Shown here: in pieces, positions 1-8,430 of the stretch
How positions within the stretch are numbered: position 1 is the stretch's first letter
How the letters are laid out: each line of letters begins with the position of its first letter
Source of the DNA: CAZTZY01 sp964617765
GTDB lineage: Bacteria > Pseudomonadota > Gammaproteobacteria > Pseudomonadales > DT-91
DNA: 22,864 nucleotides
Direction: 5' to 3'
NCBI GenBank assembly: GCA_964617765.1
Contig: CAZTZY010000050.1
Coordinates: 1-22,864, forward strand
Program-made: the position numbers and the translations under genes
Notes under the pieces: model-generated
What the model saw: the letters and a program-made list of their open reading frames with translations, nothing else
Database searches by the model: none
What the model was told of the DNA's origin: nothing

Positions 1-1
1 C

Positions 2-1462
2 AATTCGCTCACGGCCGGCACTACTTATTCTTGTACTATTACAGTGACAGATGCCGCGGGTAATGTTTCCCTGGTGTTGTCTGTTCCCGCTTTTTATATC
101 GTCAAGTCAGAGCCATTGAATGACACAGGAGTTACCTTGTGTGGGAATTATGCATATACGGCCATCGCCACGTTGGGAACGCTAACTAGCGCACCTAACT
201 TACCTGGAAGTGGATATGTTGTTGGCACCTATACGAACGTTCCATTGACCAATATTTCCGGTACGGGATCAGGGGCAAAAGCTACCGTCACAGTCGCAGC
301 AGCGACAGGAGTAATTACGGTGTTAGGCACCAAGACTGCAGGTTCTGGATACACTCCGGCTTCTGGTACGGTAACTTATAATAATGTTCCTTTGACCAAT
401 ATTTCAGGTACAGGTACTTTGGCAAGAGCCAATATTACGGTCACTAACGGTGCAGTTGCTACGGTAACACTGGTTTATGGTGGTTCAGGCTATGCAGCTG
501 CCAATAGTTTATCAGCAGCAGCTGCCAGTATCGGTAATACGGTAACCACAGCGTTTACAATTCCAGTGACCACGATTGCAACCCAAAACCGAGTATCCAG
601 TATAGCCATTACTGAAGCAGGAACAGGTTATGCCGTTAGCGATAACCTGAGTGCATCGAATACCAATCTTGGTAATTCCGGTTCAGGTCTGTCCATCAAT
701 GTTGCTACCCTGAGTGCAGCACACAATAACGCAATTGCTTGTGCAGCAGCGGGTGCGACTAAAACAGTAACGGGCTTAAATGCCGGAATACCGATTCCTC
801 AAGATCAGGATGCCTTAAACGGTCGTGATGCGGGGTCTACAACCGATGCCGATGGTGTTGCCGGGTTTTCTTTACAGAAAATAGGTGTAGCGGGATTGCC
901 TTTGGAAAATCAAACAGGTGCCTATACTGCTGCTGATGCAGGTTCAGAAGCGGCAGGTACAAAATGGACATGCGTGAAGGATATTACCACTAATCTGGTG
1001 TGGGAAATTAAAACCGATGCCGCAGTGCCTGATTTCCGTGATAAGGATAATAAATATACCTGGTATAACTCGACCGGTGTTAATACTGGTAATGCTGCGG
1101 GTGCGGGTGATACCGGAGCTGCTGTAGGTTCAGATGCGTGTTTTAATACAGCGCGTTGCGATACCGAAAAATACATTGCCGATGTTAATGCTGCGAATAT
1201 TTGTGGAGAGACCGCTAACGACTGGCGTCTGCCGACAGCAGCAGAACTAAGTAACTTGCGCGCGTTGGGAAATACAGCGCCGGCTATCGATACGGTCTTT
1301 TTCCCCAATACTATGGCTACAGCGGTAAATTACTGGACATCAACACCCGATGCAGCAGCTACAGCCAATGCCTGGGCAGTAAGTGTAAGTACAGGCGTGC
1401 AATCTGTGGTTGTAAAAAGTAGTACGGCAACGCATGTTCGTCTGGTGCGGGGTGGTTTTTAG
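2..1462 (+). CDS. Large repetitive surface protein with C-terminal DUF1566 (Lcl) domain, 5'-truncated by the window
   Basis: The frame is open to the first bases of the window. Residues upstream of the first GTG (position 44) read NSLTAGTTYSCTITVTDAAG, the typical end of a bacterial Ig-like domain, so the true start lies outside. Counting from position 44, residues about 50-230 hold glycine-rich repeats. GSGY recurs, and a VPLTNISGTG unit occurs near residues 65 and 116, resembling the beta-rich repeats of phage-tail and surface proteins. From residue about 306 to the end is a DUF1566/Lcl C-terminal domain (PF07603), with DWRLPTAAEL, NYWTSTPDA and the terminal VRLVRGGF. The family is common in exported proteins of aquatic proteobacteria and its biochemical role is unknown. 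A smaller DUF1566 gene follows 51 bp downstream with no terminator between, so they may be co-transcribed. Surface location is inferred from domain content, because the N-terminus is not visible. Confidence 0.85.
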   Translation, partial: NSLTAGTTYSCTITVTDAAGNVSLVLSVPAFYIVKSEPLNDTGVTLCGNYAYTAIATLGTLTSAPNLPGSGYVVGTYTNVPLTNISGTGSGAKATVTVAAATGVITVLGTKTAGSGYTPASGTVTYNNVPLTNISGTGTLARANITVTNGAVATVTLVYGGSGYAAANSLSAAAASIGNTVTTAFTIPVTTIATQNRVSSIAITEAGTGYAVSDNLSASNTNLGNSGSGLSINVATLSAAHNNAIACAAAGATKTVTGLNAGIPIPQDQDALNGRDAGSTTDADGVAGFSLQKIGVAGLPLENQTGAYTAADAGSEAAGTKWTCVKDITTNLVWEIKTDAAVPDFRDKDNKYTWYNSTGVNTGNAAGAGDTGAAVGSDACFNTARCDTEKYIADVNAANICGETANDWRLPTAAELSNLRALGNTAPAIDTVFFPNTMATAVNYWTSTPDAAATANAWAVSVSTGVQSVVVKSSTATHVRLVRGGF

Positions 1463-1513
1463 TACGATAGATTTAATAAAGTAGAACAATAATAAATAAC
1501 GCGAGACCTTAGT

Positions 1514-2074
1514 ATGAAACAGAAACTCTTTACCGCCCTGATGCTAACAAGTGCCAGCTTGTTAACAAGTACAGCCAATGCGGCTTGTACTGCAGGCACA
1601 CTTATCACTCTGACAAAGCCGGATAATATTTATTTGGTCGATGGTGGAGGAACTGGTAATGGTGCAATATCGGATGTTGCGACAGGTTTGATGTGGAGAG
1701 TTTGTAGTCAGGGACAAACTTTCAGTACCGGGGCATGTACAGGAACAGCATTAACGTACAATTGGAAATCGGCGCTGGAAACTGCGGCGACGGTGAATGC
1801 TGATCCCGTGGGTCTGGGTTCAGGTTATTCCGATTGGCGTTTACCTAATGAGAATGAACTAGGTTCGCTGGTTGATAAATCCTGTTCAGCGGCACCTCGA
1901 ATTAATATCACAAAATTCCCCTCTACCCAGGCGGTTGCAGCAGGATACTGGTCATCAACTCCAGATAAAGTGACAGCGACAAGTGCATGGTATGTAGATT
2001 TTAGTGTAGGGCTTGAAGGAGTCGGCACTAAAGATACCCTGCGTTATGTGCGCCTGGTGCGTGCAGGACAGTAG
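1514..2074 (+). CDS. Secreted DUF1566 (Lcl domain) protein
   Basis: This is a 186-residue protein with a clear Sec signal peptide: MKQK, then a hydrophobic core, then a likely cleavage after TANA near residue 23. The mature part is almost entirely one DUF1566 domain, recognised by DVATGLMWRVC, a DWRLPNENELGSL block, GYWSSTPD and the terminal YVRLVRAGQ. It carries several cysteines (CTAG, VCSQ, GACTG, KSCS) that could form disulphides after export. It matches the last 165 residues of the upstream gene motif for motif, so the two are paralogous domains, one free and one fused to a long repeat protein. The Shine-Dalgarno sequence is weak. A strong terminator follows 26 bp after the stop. Function is unknown; periplasmic or extracellular location is inferred from the signal peptide. 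Confidence 0.85.
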   Translation: MKQKLFTALMLTSASLLTSTANAACTAGTLITLTKPDNIYLVDGGGTGNGAISDVATGLMWRVCSQGQTFSTGACTGTALTYNWKSALETAATVNADPVGLGSGYSDWRLPNENELGSLVDKSCSAAPRINITKFPSTQAVAAGYWSSTPDKVTATSAWYVDFSVGLEGVGTKDTLRYVRLVRAGQ

Positions 2075-2100
2075 TAGCCAGAAATCTCTGTGATATTAAA

Positions 2101-2127
2101 GGGCGCTGAATAAAGCGCCCTTTTTTT
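2101..2127. terminator. Rho-independent terminator between the convergent DUF1566 gene and argH
   Basis: A perfect 7-bp stem, GGGCGCT / AGCGCCC, with a 6-nt loop (GAATAA) is followed on the plus strand by seven T. It ends the plus-strand DUF1566 genes. On the minus strand the stem is followed by TTTAAT, so it may also weakly terminate argH, whose stop codon is 3 bp away. Confidence 0.9.
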
Positions 2128-2129
2128 GC

Positions 2130-3524
2130 CTAGCGAAAATGCACTAACTGTTTCGCCCTTTCTGCAGCAGCCAACACTTGTTGGGGTGCGGTGCCACCAA
2201 TATGGTTGCGTGCAGCAACGGAACCTTCCAGCGTTAACACATCAAATACATCTTTTTCAATAGTCTCCGAGAATTGTTTGAGTTCATCCAGTTCCATATC
2301 AGAAAGTGCCTTGTTATGGCGTACGCCATAAGCCACCGATTGCCCGACCACTTCATGGGCATCACGAAATGCCATACCTTTGCGCACCAGGTAATCCGCG
2401 AGGTCAGTAGCAGTAGAAAAGCCGCGTTTGGCGGATTCGTACATGTTATCTTTTTTCGGTTTGATCGCCGGCACCATGTCGGCAAAAGCTTTCAGGCAAT
2501 CTTTTACAGTATCAATGGTATCGAACAGCGGTTCCTTATCTTCCTGATTATCCTTGTTGTAGGCCAAGGGTTGGCTTTTCATTAATACTAACAGACCCAT
2601 CAAATGGCCAAAAACACGCCCGCTTTTGCCGCGCACCAACTCGGGCACATCGGGATTTTTCTTTTGTGGCATGATGGAGGAGCCGGTGCAGAAGCGATCA
2701 GGCAGTTCGATAAAGTTGAATTGTGATGAAGTCCATAAAATCAACTCCTCTGAAAAGCGCGACATATGCATTAACAGTATGCTGGCAAAACTGGCGAATT
2801 CAATGGCAAAATCACGGTCGCTCACGGAATCTAACGAGTTTTCTGTTGGCTTGTCAAAGCCCAGTATCTCGGCAGTCAGGTGACGGTCTATCGGGTAAGT
2901 GGTTCCTGCCAATGCTGCAGCGCCGAGTGGCGACTGGTTCATGCGTTGTTTGCAATCTTGCAGGCGTGAAAAGTCGCGCTCCAGCATTTCATTCCAGGCC
3001 AGCAAATGATGGCCAAAGGTGACCGGTTGAGCGGTTTGCAAATGCGTAAAGCCGGGCATGATGGTGTGGGCGTTGTCTTTAGCCAGGCCGATAATGCCAA
3101 TTTGCAGGCGTGTCAGTTCATGAGCGATATGGTCGATTTCATCGCGAACATATAAACGGATATCCGTCGCCACCTGATCATTGCGAGAGCGACCAGTATG
3201 CAATTTTTTACCGGCGATACCGATTTTATCGGTCAGGCGCGATTCGATGTTCATGTGTACATCTTCAAGTTTGATTGACCAGTCAATGTTGCCGGCACGC
3301 GCATCCTGGCGAATTTCTTCAAGCCCGGTTTGTATATCGGCCAGTTCCTTGTCATCAAGAATGCCGGCTTTGTGCAGCATGGTGGCGTGGGCGAGTGAGC
3401 CATTGATGTCGTGCTCGAACAGACGATAATCAAACTGGATGGAAGCCGTGAACCGTTCGACAAAAGCATCGGTGGGTTCGGAAAAACGGCCGCCCCACAT
3501 GGAAGATTCAGTTTTTTTGGTCAT
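2130..3524 (-). CDS. argH: Argininosuccinate lyase
   Basis: ArgH cleaves argininosuccinate to arginine and fumarate, the last step of arginine synthesis, as a cytosolic homotetramer. At 464 residues it has the normal family length. Visible motifs are HTGRSRNDQ at residues 109-117, the catalytic pair Thr160-His161 in GFTHLQ, and the fumarase/aspartase-superfamily signature GSSIMPQKKNPD starting at residue 281, whose serine loop holds the catalytic base. The N-terminus MTKKTESSMWGGRFSEPTD is typical, and a modest GAGAG lies upstream of the ATG. It is divergent from algZ, the arrangement known from Pseudomonas. No truncation or missing active-site residue is seen. Confidence 0.98.
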   Translation of the reverse strand: MTKKTESSMWGGRFSEPTDAFVERFTASIQFDYRLFEHDINGSLAHATMLHKAGILDDKELADIQTGLEEIRQDARAGNIDWSIKLEDVHMNIESRLTDKIGIAGKKLHTGRSRNDQVATDIRLYVRDEIDHIAHELTRLQIGIIGLAKDNAHTIMPGFTHLQTAQPVTFGHHLLAWNEMLERDFSRLQDCKQRMNQSPLGAAALAGTTYPIDRHLTAEILGFDKPTENSLDSVSDRDFAIEFASFASILLMHMSRFSEELILWTSSQFNFIELPDRFCTGSSIMPQKKNPDVPELVRGKSGRVFGHLMGLLVLMKSQPLAYNKDNQEDKEPLFDTIDTVKDCLKAFADMVPAIKPKKDNMYESAKRGFSTATDLADYLVRKGMAFRDAHEVVGQSVAYGVRHNKALSDMELDELKQFSETIEKDVFDVLTLEGSVAARNHIGGTAPQQVLAAAERAKQLVHFR

Positions 3525-3683
3525 GACATCACTCTCATATTCTGGGCTGGATATCAGCCGTTTGAAAAAATGCCGGAATCGTGACTCAGGTTCAGCATTG
3601 CTTGTCGGTTTTTCTTTAGAGTAGGCTATAGTTGCTATCAGGCTACAGCTTAAGCTATTGATTATCCTTTATTCACAAAAGCA
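3525..3683. promoter_or_regulatory. Divergent argH / algZ intergenic region with inverted and direct repeats
   Basis: This 159-bp region must carry promoters for both directions. Three structures can be seen. A GGCTG/CAGCC inverted repeat with a 5-nt centre lies at 3545-3559, just upstream of argH. Two direct copies of AGGCTAyAG lie at 3623-3631 and 3640-3648, starting 17 bp apart. A perfect 10-bp palindrome, AGCTTAAGCT, lies at 3647-3656 before algZ. The spacing suggests operator sites, but no convincing -35/-10 pair could be assigned. Confidence 0.4.
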
Positions 3684-4775
3684 ATGCCACGAGATGATAA
3701 ACACGAGATGATAAAAAAACCGCCACAGATTCCGGTTAACGACAGTTTTTTACTGCCTAATTTATGTGAATACCAGGCGTTATTATTGCTTTTTATTGCC
3801 TCGCAACTGCTGGTGATCATGTTTACCGTTTTCCAGTTTGGTTTTGATATCGATTGGGTGTTTTTTGGTATGTTGACATTGTATGTGCAATGGCAAGCGA
3901 TGTTCAGTGCGGTGGTATTGTGCAAAATGCGCGTTTATTTAAGCGGTCTACCCAAACATCTGGCCGTCGCGATGGCTTTTTCCTTATTGCTGGCAATTGG
4001 CTTTTGTCTGGCCGTCGCGGTGCAATGGTATTCTGCGCCGTTGAATTATGGCCGTTTCAGTTGGGGAATTATCTTTCGCAATGTGTTGTTGAGTGCCATT
4101 GTTATTGGTGTGGCTTTGCGGTATTTGTATGTCCACCAGAAAATGATCAATCGGGAAAAATCTGCACTGGTCGCTAATTTATCGGCGTTACAGGCACGTA
4201 TCAAGCCGCATTTTTTGTTTAATACCATGAACAGTATTGCCAGCCTGATTACCATTGCTCCCGATAAAGCCGAAAAAATGGTAGAGGATCTGGCAGAGCT
4301 TCTGCGTGCCAGTTTGCGCGATGATGTGGTGGAAACATCGATTGCTGATGAGTGGTGGTTGTGCGAGCGTTATCTTGAAATCGAGCAGTTGCGTCTCGGC
4401 AAGCGCTTGACCTGGAGTTGCGATTTTTCTGGCCTGGATACTACTTTGCAGATTCCGCATCTGGGTTTGCAGCCGATTGTCGAGAATGCGATTTATCATG
4501 GTGTTCAGCCGAATCCGCAAGGCGGTTATTTGCATGTTTCCGGTGAATCGACAGTGGATGGCCAGGTGACTATTCGTGTAGAAAACAGTCAGGCCAAGGA
4601 GTATCAGATGCAACGTGAAAACCGCGGCAACAAGATGGCTATCAATAATATTCGTCACCGTATCCAGCAATTGTATGGTGACTCGGCAGATTTACAGCTC
4701 GAAGATCTGGATGAAAAATTTCTGGTGACTTTGCGATATCAACATAAAAGTACAAAAAAGCAGGGAAAAAAATGA
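3684..4775 (+). CDS. algZ: LytS/AlgZ (FimS)-type sensor histidine kinase
   Basis: This is the membrane sensor partner of AlgR, which in Pseudomonas controls twitching motility and alginate genes. Roughly four hydrophobic segments fill residues 25-150, with almost no periplasmic domain. The His_kinase domain (PF06580) follows, with the phospho-acceptor His176 in KPHFLFNTMNS. The N box of the ATPase domain is present (LQPIVENAIYHG, Asn268). The glycine boxes are not: the usual DNG-type G1 region reads VENSQAKE, and the G2 region reads RGNKMAINNIRHR rather than GxGL. NDSFLLPNLC near the N-terminus resembles Pseudomonas AlgZ. The stop overlaps the algR start by 4 bp. The start is uncertain: 3684 or 3708, with a 14-bp tandem duplication between and no good ribosome-binding site for either. 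Confidence 0.9.
   Translation: MPRDDKHEMIKKPPQIPVNDSFLLPNLCEYQALLLLFIASQLLVIMFTVFQFGFDIDWVFFGMLTLYVQWQAMFSAVVLCKMRVYLSGLPKHLAVAMAFSLLLAIGFCLAVAVQWYSAPLNYGRFSWGIIFRNVLLSAIVIGVALRYLYVHQKMINREKSALVANLSALQARIKPHFLFNTMNSIASLITIAPDKAEKMVEDLAELLRASLRDDVVETSIADEWWLCERYLEIEQLRLGKRLTWSCDFSGLDTTLQIPHLGLQPIVENAIYHGVQPNPQGGYLHVSGESTVDGQVTIRVENSQAKEYQMQRENRGNKMAINNIRHRIQQLYGDSADLQLEDLDEKFLVTLRYQHKSTKKQGKK
3688..3715 (+). repeat. Perfect 14-bp tandem duplication over the algZ start region
   Basis: CACGAGATGATAAA occurs twice back to back (3688-3701 and 3702-3715). The unit length is not a multiple of three, so the ATG in each copy lies in a different frame. The second-copy ATG (3708) is in the algZ frame. 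The first-copy ATG (3694) opens a five-codon frame, MINTR, whose TGA overlaps the 3708 ATG. The duplication is what puts the annotated upstream ATG (3684) in frame with algZ. Confidence 0.9.
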
Positions 4776-5485
4776 AAGTATTATTAGTGGATGATGAAAT
4801 TCTGGCACGACAACGTCTGGAAAAAATGTTGCAAGGTATTGAGGGCTATACCGTTGTCGGTGAAGCCGAAAATGGCGCGCAGGCGTTGCAGCGTGTGCAG
4901 GAATTAAAACCCGATATCGTGTTTATGGATATTCGTATGCCCGGGGTTGATGGGCTTGAGGCAGCGCAAGTGATTGCCAATGATGCCGGCCGTTATGGTT
5001 GCCGGGTGATTTTTACGACCGCCTATGATGAATATGCCCTTGCCGCCTTTGATTTGCAGGCAACGGGTTATTTATTAAAGCCGATCAATAAGGAAAAGCT
5101 GGAGAAAGCCCTCGATCAGGCTGCGCGTGTAGCCGTGCAAAAGCCGGTGGGGCATCGCGAACATTTAAGTTCCAGTTCACGGGGTAAAATAGAATTGATT
5201 CCTCTGGAAAATGTGCGCGTTTTGCAAGCCGATCATAAATATGTCACGGCATTTCATACCAAGGGTGAATCTATTCTCGATGAAAGCCTGAAAATGCTCG
5301 AGGATGAATTCGGCGACCGTTTTAAACGCGTTCACCGCAATGCACTGGTTTCGGTCGAGTTTGTTTTGGGTCTTGATCGTAACAAACAGGGGCAATATGT
5401 GCTCAAGATGGCAGGCACAGATGCACGGCCGGTGGTCAGCCGTCGTTTATTAACAGAAGTGCGTCAGTGGTTAAAAAAGTTATAA
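4772..5485 (+). CDS. algR: LytTR-family response regulator AlgR
   Basis: This cytosolic DNA-binding regulator is 237 residues long. The receiver domain covers residues 1-120, with acidic pocket Asp7-Asp8, phospho-acceptor Asp53 in FMDIRMPG, Thr82/Thr83 and the conserved Lys103 in LLKP. The LytTR DNA-binding domain covers about 137-237 (DHKYVTAFHT, RVHRNALVSVEFV, PVVSRRLL). Translation is probably coupled to algZ through an ATGA overlap. In Pseudomonas, AlgR sits directly upstream of hemC, and the same order is kept here. Regulation of the following hem genes cannot be read from the sequence. A 135-bp gap separates it from hemC, so hemC may have its own promoter. Confidence 0.95.
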   Translation: MKVLLVDDEILARQRLEKMLQGIEGYTVVGEAENGAQALQRVQELKPDIVFMDIRMPGVDGLEAAQVIANDAGRYGCRVIFTTAYDEYALAAFDLQATGYLLKPINKEKLEKALDQAARVAVQKPVGHREHLSSSSRGKIELIPLENVRVLQADHKYVTAFHTKGESILDESLKMLEDEFGDRFKRVHRNALVSVEFVLGLDRNKQGQYVLKMAGTDARPVVSRRLLTEVRQWLKKL

Positions 5486-5620
5486 TCGCAACAATATCTG
5501 ATCGGGCATTGTCTGTTTCAATCTCGTCGGCTCCATGGATTTTGGGAATGAAGGTAGTTTGCATCAGGTTAAATCACCGACCATTTCCCTTATTGATGTA
5601 TTTTGGTTTTTGAAAATCTT

Positions 5621-6544
5621 ATGAATAAACTCACTATCGCTACCCGAAAAAGCCCCCTTGCCCTATGGCAGGCCGAATTTATTAAAGGTGAGCTTGAGCG
5701 CCAGCATCCCGGCTTGCAGGTTAGCCTGTTGGCAATGACCACCAAAGGTGATGTGATTCTGGATAGCCCGTTATCAAAAATTGGCGGCAAGGGTTTGTTT
5801 GTCAAAGAACTCGAACACGCCCTGCTGAATGGAGATGCCGATATTGCTGTGCATTCGATGAAAGACGTACCTATGCATTTCCCTGAGGGATTGTGTCTCG
5901 GTCCGATCTATAAACGAGAAGATCCGCGTGATGCGTTTGTGTCACAACGTTTTGCCAGTATTGATGAGCTGCCGCAAGGAGCCGTGATCGGCACTTCCAG
6001 CTTGCGCCGCCAATGCCAGTTGCAGCGTTATCGCCCTGATCTGACCATTAAAAGCCTGCGTGGCAATGTGAATACGCGCCTGGCAAAACTGGATGCCGGT
6101 GATTTTGATGCCATTATCCTGGCTGCATCGGGCTTGATTCGCCTCGGCTTTCAGGAGCGCATCCGCGATTTCATCAGTACCGATATTTGCCTGCCCGCCT
6201 GTGGCCAGGGGGCATTGGGTATTGAATTGCGAGCGGGCGATACAGAAACTGCACGCCTTGTGGCATTTCTGCACCATGAACCATCTGCACAATGTGTATT
6301 GGCCGAACGCGCAATGAATACGCGTTTAAATGGCGGTTGCCAAGTACCCATTGCGGGGTTTGCCGAATTGCGTGACGGCCAGTTGTTAATGCGTGGCCTG
6401 GTAGGCTCTGTTGATGGTCTGCAAATGTTAACTGCCAGTGGGAGCCATCCGGCCAGCAAGGCAGAAATATTGGGCCATCAAATTGCCGATGAATTATTGG
6501 CACAAGGTGCCGATACCATCCTTGCCAGCTTGCATCACGAATGA
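5621..6544 (+). CDS. hemC: Porphobilinogen deaminase (hydroxymethylbilane synthase)
   Basis: HemC polymerises four porphobilinogen units to hydroxymethylbilane in the common tetrapyrrole pathway. From the ATG at 5621 it is 307 residues. An in-frame TTG at 5603 would add six residues (MVFENL), but the family normally begins at MNKLTIATRKSPLALWQ. Catalytic Asp82 lies in HSMKDVPMHFPEG. Cys240 in LNGGCQVPIAGFA carries the dipyrromethane cofactor. SSLRRQCQL and LRGNVNTRL are the usual substrate-binding arginine segments. The stop overlaps the hemD start by 4 bp. No clear Shine-Dalgarno sequence precedes the ATG. Confidence 0.97.
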   Translation: MNKLTIATRKSPLALWQAEFIKGELERQHPGLQVSLLAMTTKGDVILDSPLSKIGGKGLFVKELEHALLNGDADIAVHSMKDVPMHFPEGLCLGPIYKREDPRDAFVSQRFASIDELPQGAVIGTSSLRRQCQLQRYRPDLTIKSLRGNVNTRLAKLDAGDFDAIILAASGLIRLGFQERIRDFISTDICLPACGQGALGIELRAGDTETARLVAFLHHEPSAQCVLAERAMNTRLNGGCQVPIAGFAELRDGQLLMRGLVGSVDGLQMLTASGSHPASKAEILGHQIADELLAQGADTILASLHHE

Positions 6545-7296
6545 ACAAACGCGTACTGGTTACCCGGCCGCAAGCGCAAAATGCGCTGTTGGTTAAAGCC
6601 CTGCTAGAGAAGGGAGATATCCCGCTCGTTTTACCCTTGCTGACAATTGAAACCTATGCAGAAAGTGAGCACTCGCAAGCGTGTGAGCTTATAAAAAACA
6701 GGGTACTCAATATTGATCAATACCAGCACCTGATTTTTATCAGTACCAATGCGGTAACCGCAGGTTGGCACTGGATAGACCGTTACTGGCCGCAATTACC
6801 CGTTCAGCAGCAATGGTATGCGATTGGCGAAGCCACAGCCCGAATGCTTGGCCAACATGTGGAATGTATGGAACCGGCCAGTGCAATGAACAGTGAAGGT
6901 TTACTGGCAATGCCATCATTGCAAAATATCAGCCAGCAAAAGGTGCTGATTTTCCGGGGCAAGGGTGGGCGTGATTTCCTCAGGCAAACTCTCGAGGAGC
7001 GAGGAGCAGTAGTCGATTATTGTGAAGTGTATGAGCGCAAGGCAGTTCACTATACCGGTGGCGAATTGACAAAATTTTTGCAGGAAGGGATCGATTTGCT
7101 GACGGTAACCAGTGGTGAAACTCTACAGTTGTTGCTTGAACAAGCCGTGAATGATGGTATAAAGGAGGATATACAAAAGCTGCCTATTGTAGTGCCGGGC
7201 AAACGCGTTGCAGATTTGGCAGTAGCCAGTGGTTTTCATGCGGTGTTGGTTGCCGATAATGCCAGTGTGCCAGCCATGTTGAGTGCATGTGATTAA
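6541..7296 (+). CDS. hemD: Uroporphyrinogen-III synthase
   Basis: HemD inverts ring D and cyclises hydroxymethylbilane to uroporphyrinogen III. At 251 residues it has the usual length. The family is poorly conserved, but the N-terminal KRVLVTRPQAQNALLVKAL, the FISTNAV segment near residue 65, IFRGKGGRDFLRQTL, and TVTSGETLQLLL are all characteristic. The ATGA overlap with hemC implies coupled translation. hemX follows after 24 bp, in the hemCDXY order common in gammaproteobacteria. Confidence 0.95.
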   Translation: MNKRVLVTRPQAQNALLVKALLEKGDIPLVLPLLTIETYAESEHSQACELIKNRVLNIDQYQHLIFISTNAVTAGWHWIDRYWPQLPVQQQWYAIGEATARMLGQHVECMEPASAMNSEGLLAMPSLQNISQQKVLIFRGKGGRDFLRQTLEERGAVVDYCEVYERKAVHYTGGELTKFLQEGIDLLTVTSGETLQLLLEQAVNDGIKEDIQKLPIVVPGKRVADLAVASGFHAVLVADNASVPAMLSACD

Positions 7297-7320
7297 CAAT
7301 AAAAAAAGAGGGTATGTGCC

Positions 7321-8406
7321 GTGAGAGATCAAAATCAGGAAGTTGTTTCATTAATATCCCATAAACCCAACGCCATTATTTGCAAGCCACAGCAAACAGG
7401 TTTTGCCCTGGTGTTATCAGTGGTATTGCTGGTGGCCATAGGCGTGTTGTTAGCAGGCGGATATTATTTCTGGAAAAAATATCAGGCAGAAACAGAATTG
7501 TTACATAGTTATATTGCCAAAGTAGAAGGGGAGTTGGGTATAAAGGCCGATGCGGTGAAAGCCTTCCAGTCGAGCCTGGCGAAGATTGCCGCTGATTCCC
7601 AAAGTCAGGATGCTGTATTGGAAGGTCACTTGCGTACACTCGAGGAAACTGTAACGGCTGTCGATACGCGCGTCAAAAAAGTGGAAGATTCCGGGCAGGA
7701 TTGGCTATTGTCAGAAGTGGAATATATGTTGAACATGGCAGATTTGCGCATCGGCATGAAAGAAGATGTGAAAGGCGCCGTGGGCATCCTTAAACAGGCA
7801 GAAGCATTGATCAAAAAACTGCCGGGCGAAGACCAGGGTTTGATGGAAGTGAGAGTGGCTATTTCTCGCGACATAGCCAGCATGGAAAGTTATCGTGATA
7901 TCGATGTGCCAGGAACCTATGCCAATCTGGTAACATTGGGCGAAACTATCGAAAAATTACCCATCGCACCCACCAAGTTGACTGAACCTGAGGCCGTGTT
8001 GGCAGGCAGTAAAGCGGCTGAAAAACCATCTACCATGTTGTCAGAAATCAACGAAACTTTTGCAGGTTACCTGACGATTCGCAAACACGATACAGCAGAA
8101 TTGAAAGCATTGCTTTCTCCAGAGCAGCGCTTGAATTTTCGCGACAGCGTACGTTTGGCATTTGATCAGGCTGAAACAGCTTTGCTGAGGGGCGATCAGG
8201 CAGTGTACGATGCCAGTCTGGCAAAAGTCAGAAAATGGATTCTGGATTATTTTGTGAGTGATAATTTCAAGGTGCAGATGGCCGTTAAAAAACTGGAAGA
8301 ATTGAGTCAGGTACAGGTTAAACAAGATCTTCCCAGTGTTGCTGATTCCCAGCAGGAGTTGAAGCGTTATATCAGTGATAAAATGATGCAAGAGCAAGCC
8401 TATTAA
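7321..8406 (+). CDS. hemX: HemX, membrane-anchored coiled-coil protein of the hem operon
   Basis: This 361-residue protein starts at GTG, supported by AGAGG eight bases upstream. It has a short cytoplasmic N-terminus, one transmembrane segment at about residues 28-50, and a long charged, largely helical region (residues 55-130) likely to form a coiled coil. Conserved HemX features include QDWLLSEVEYMLNMADLRI and the later DNFKVQMAVKKLEEL. Many databases label the family uroporphyrin-III C-methyltransferase, but no SAM-binding domain is visible here, so I do not assign that activity. Its role is probably structural within the tetrapyrrole operon. hemY follows 24 bp downstream. Confidence 0.92.
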   Translation: MRDQNQEVVSLISHKPNAIICKPQQTGFALVLSVVLLVAIGVLLAGGYYFWKKYQAETELLHSYIAKVEGELGIKADAVKAFQSSLAKIAADSQSQDAVLEGHLRTLEETVTAVDTRVKKVEDSGQDWLLSEVEYMLNMADLRIGMKEDVKGAVGILKQAEALIKKLPGEDQGLMEVRVAISRDIASMESYRDIDVPGTYANLVTLGETIEKLPIAPTKLTEPEAVLAGSKAAEKPSTMLSEINETFAGYLTIRKHDTAELKALLSPEQRLNFRDSVRLAFDQAETALLRGDQAVYDASLAKVRKWILDYFVSDNFKVQMAVKKLEELSQVQVKQDLPSVADSQQELKRYISDKMMQEQAY

Positions 8407-8430
8407 CCGATATAGCGTTTAGAGGTAAGC

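Noticed and set aside
922..1308. 128-codon minus-strand frame antisense to the DUF1566 gene
   Set aside because: It lies wholly inside a gene with clear domain matches, and its translation has no recognisable features.
7321..8406. Calling HemX a uroporphyrin-III C-methyltransferase
   Set aside because: No SAM-binding domain is visible. The protein is a membrane anchor plus coiled coil, and the label comes from database tradition.
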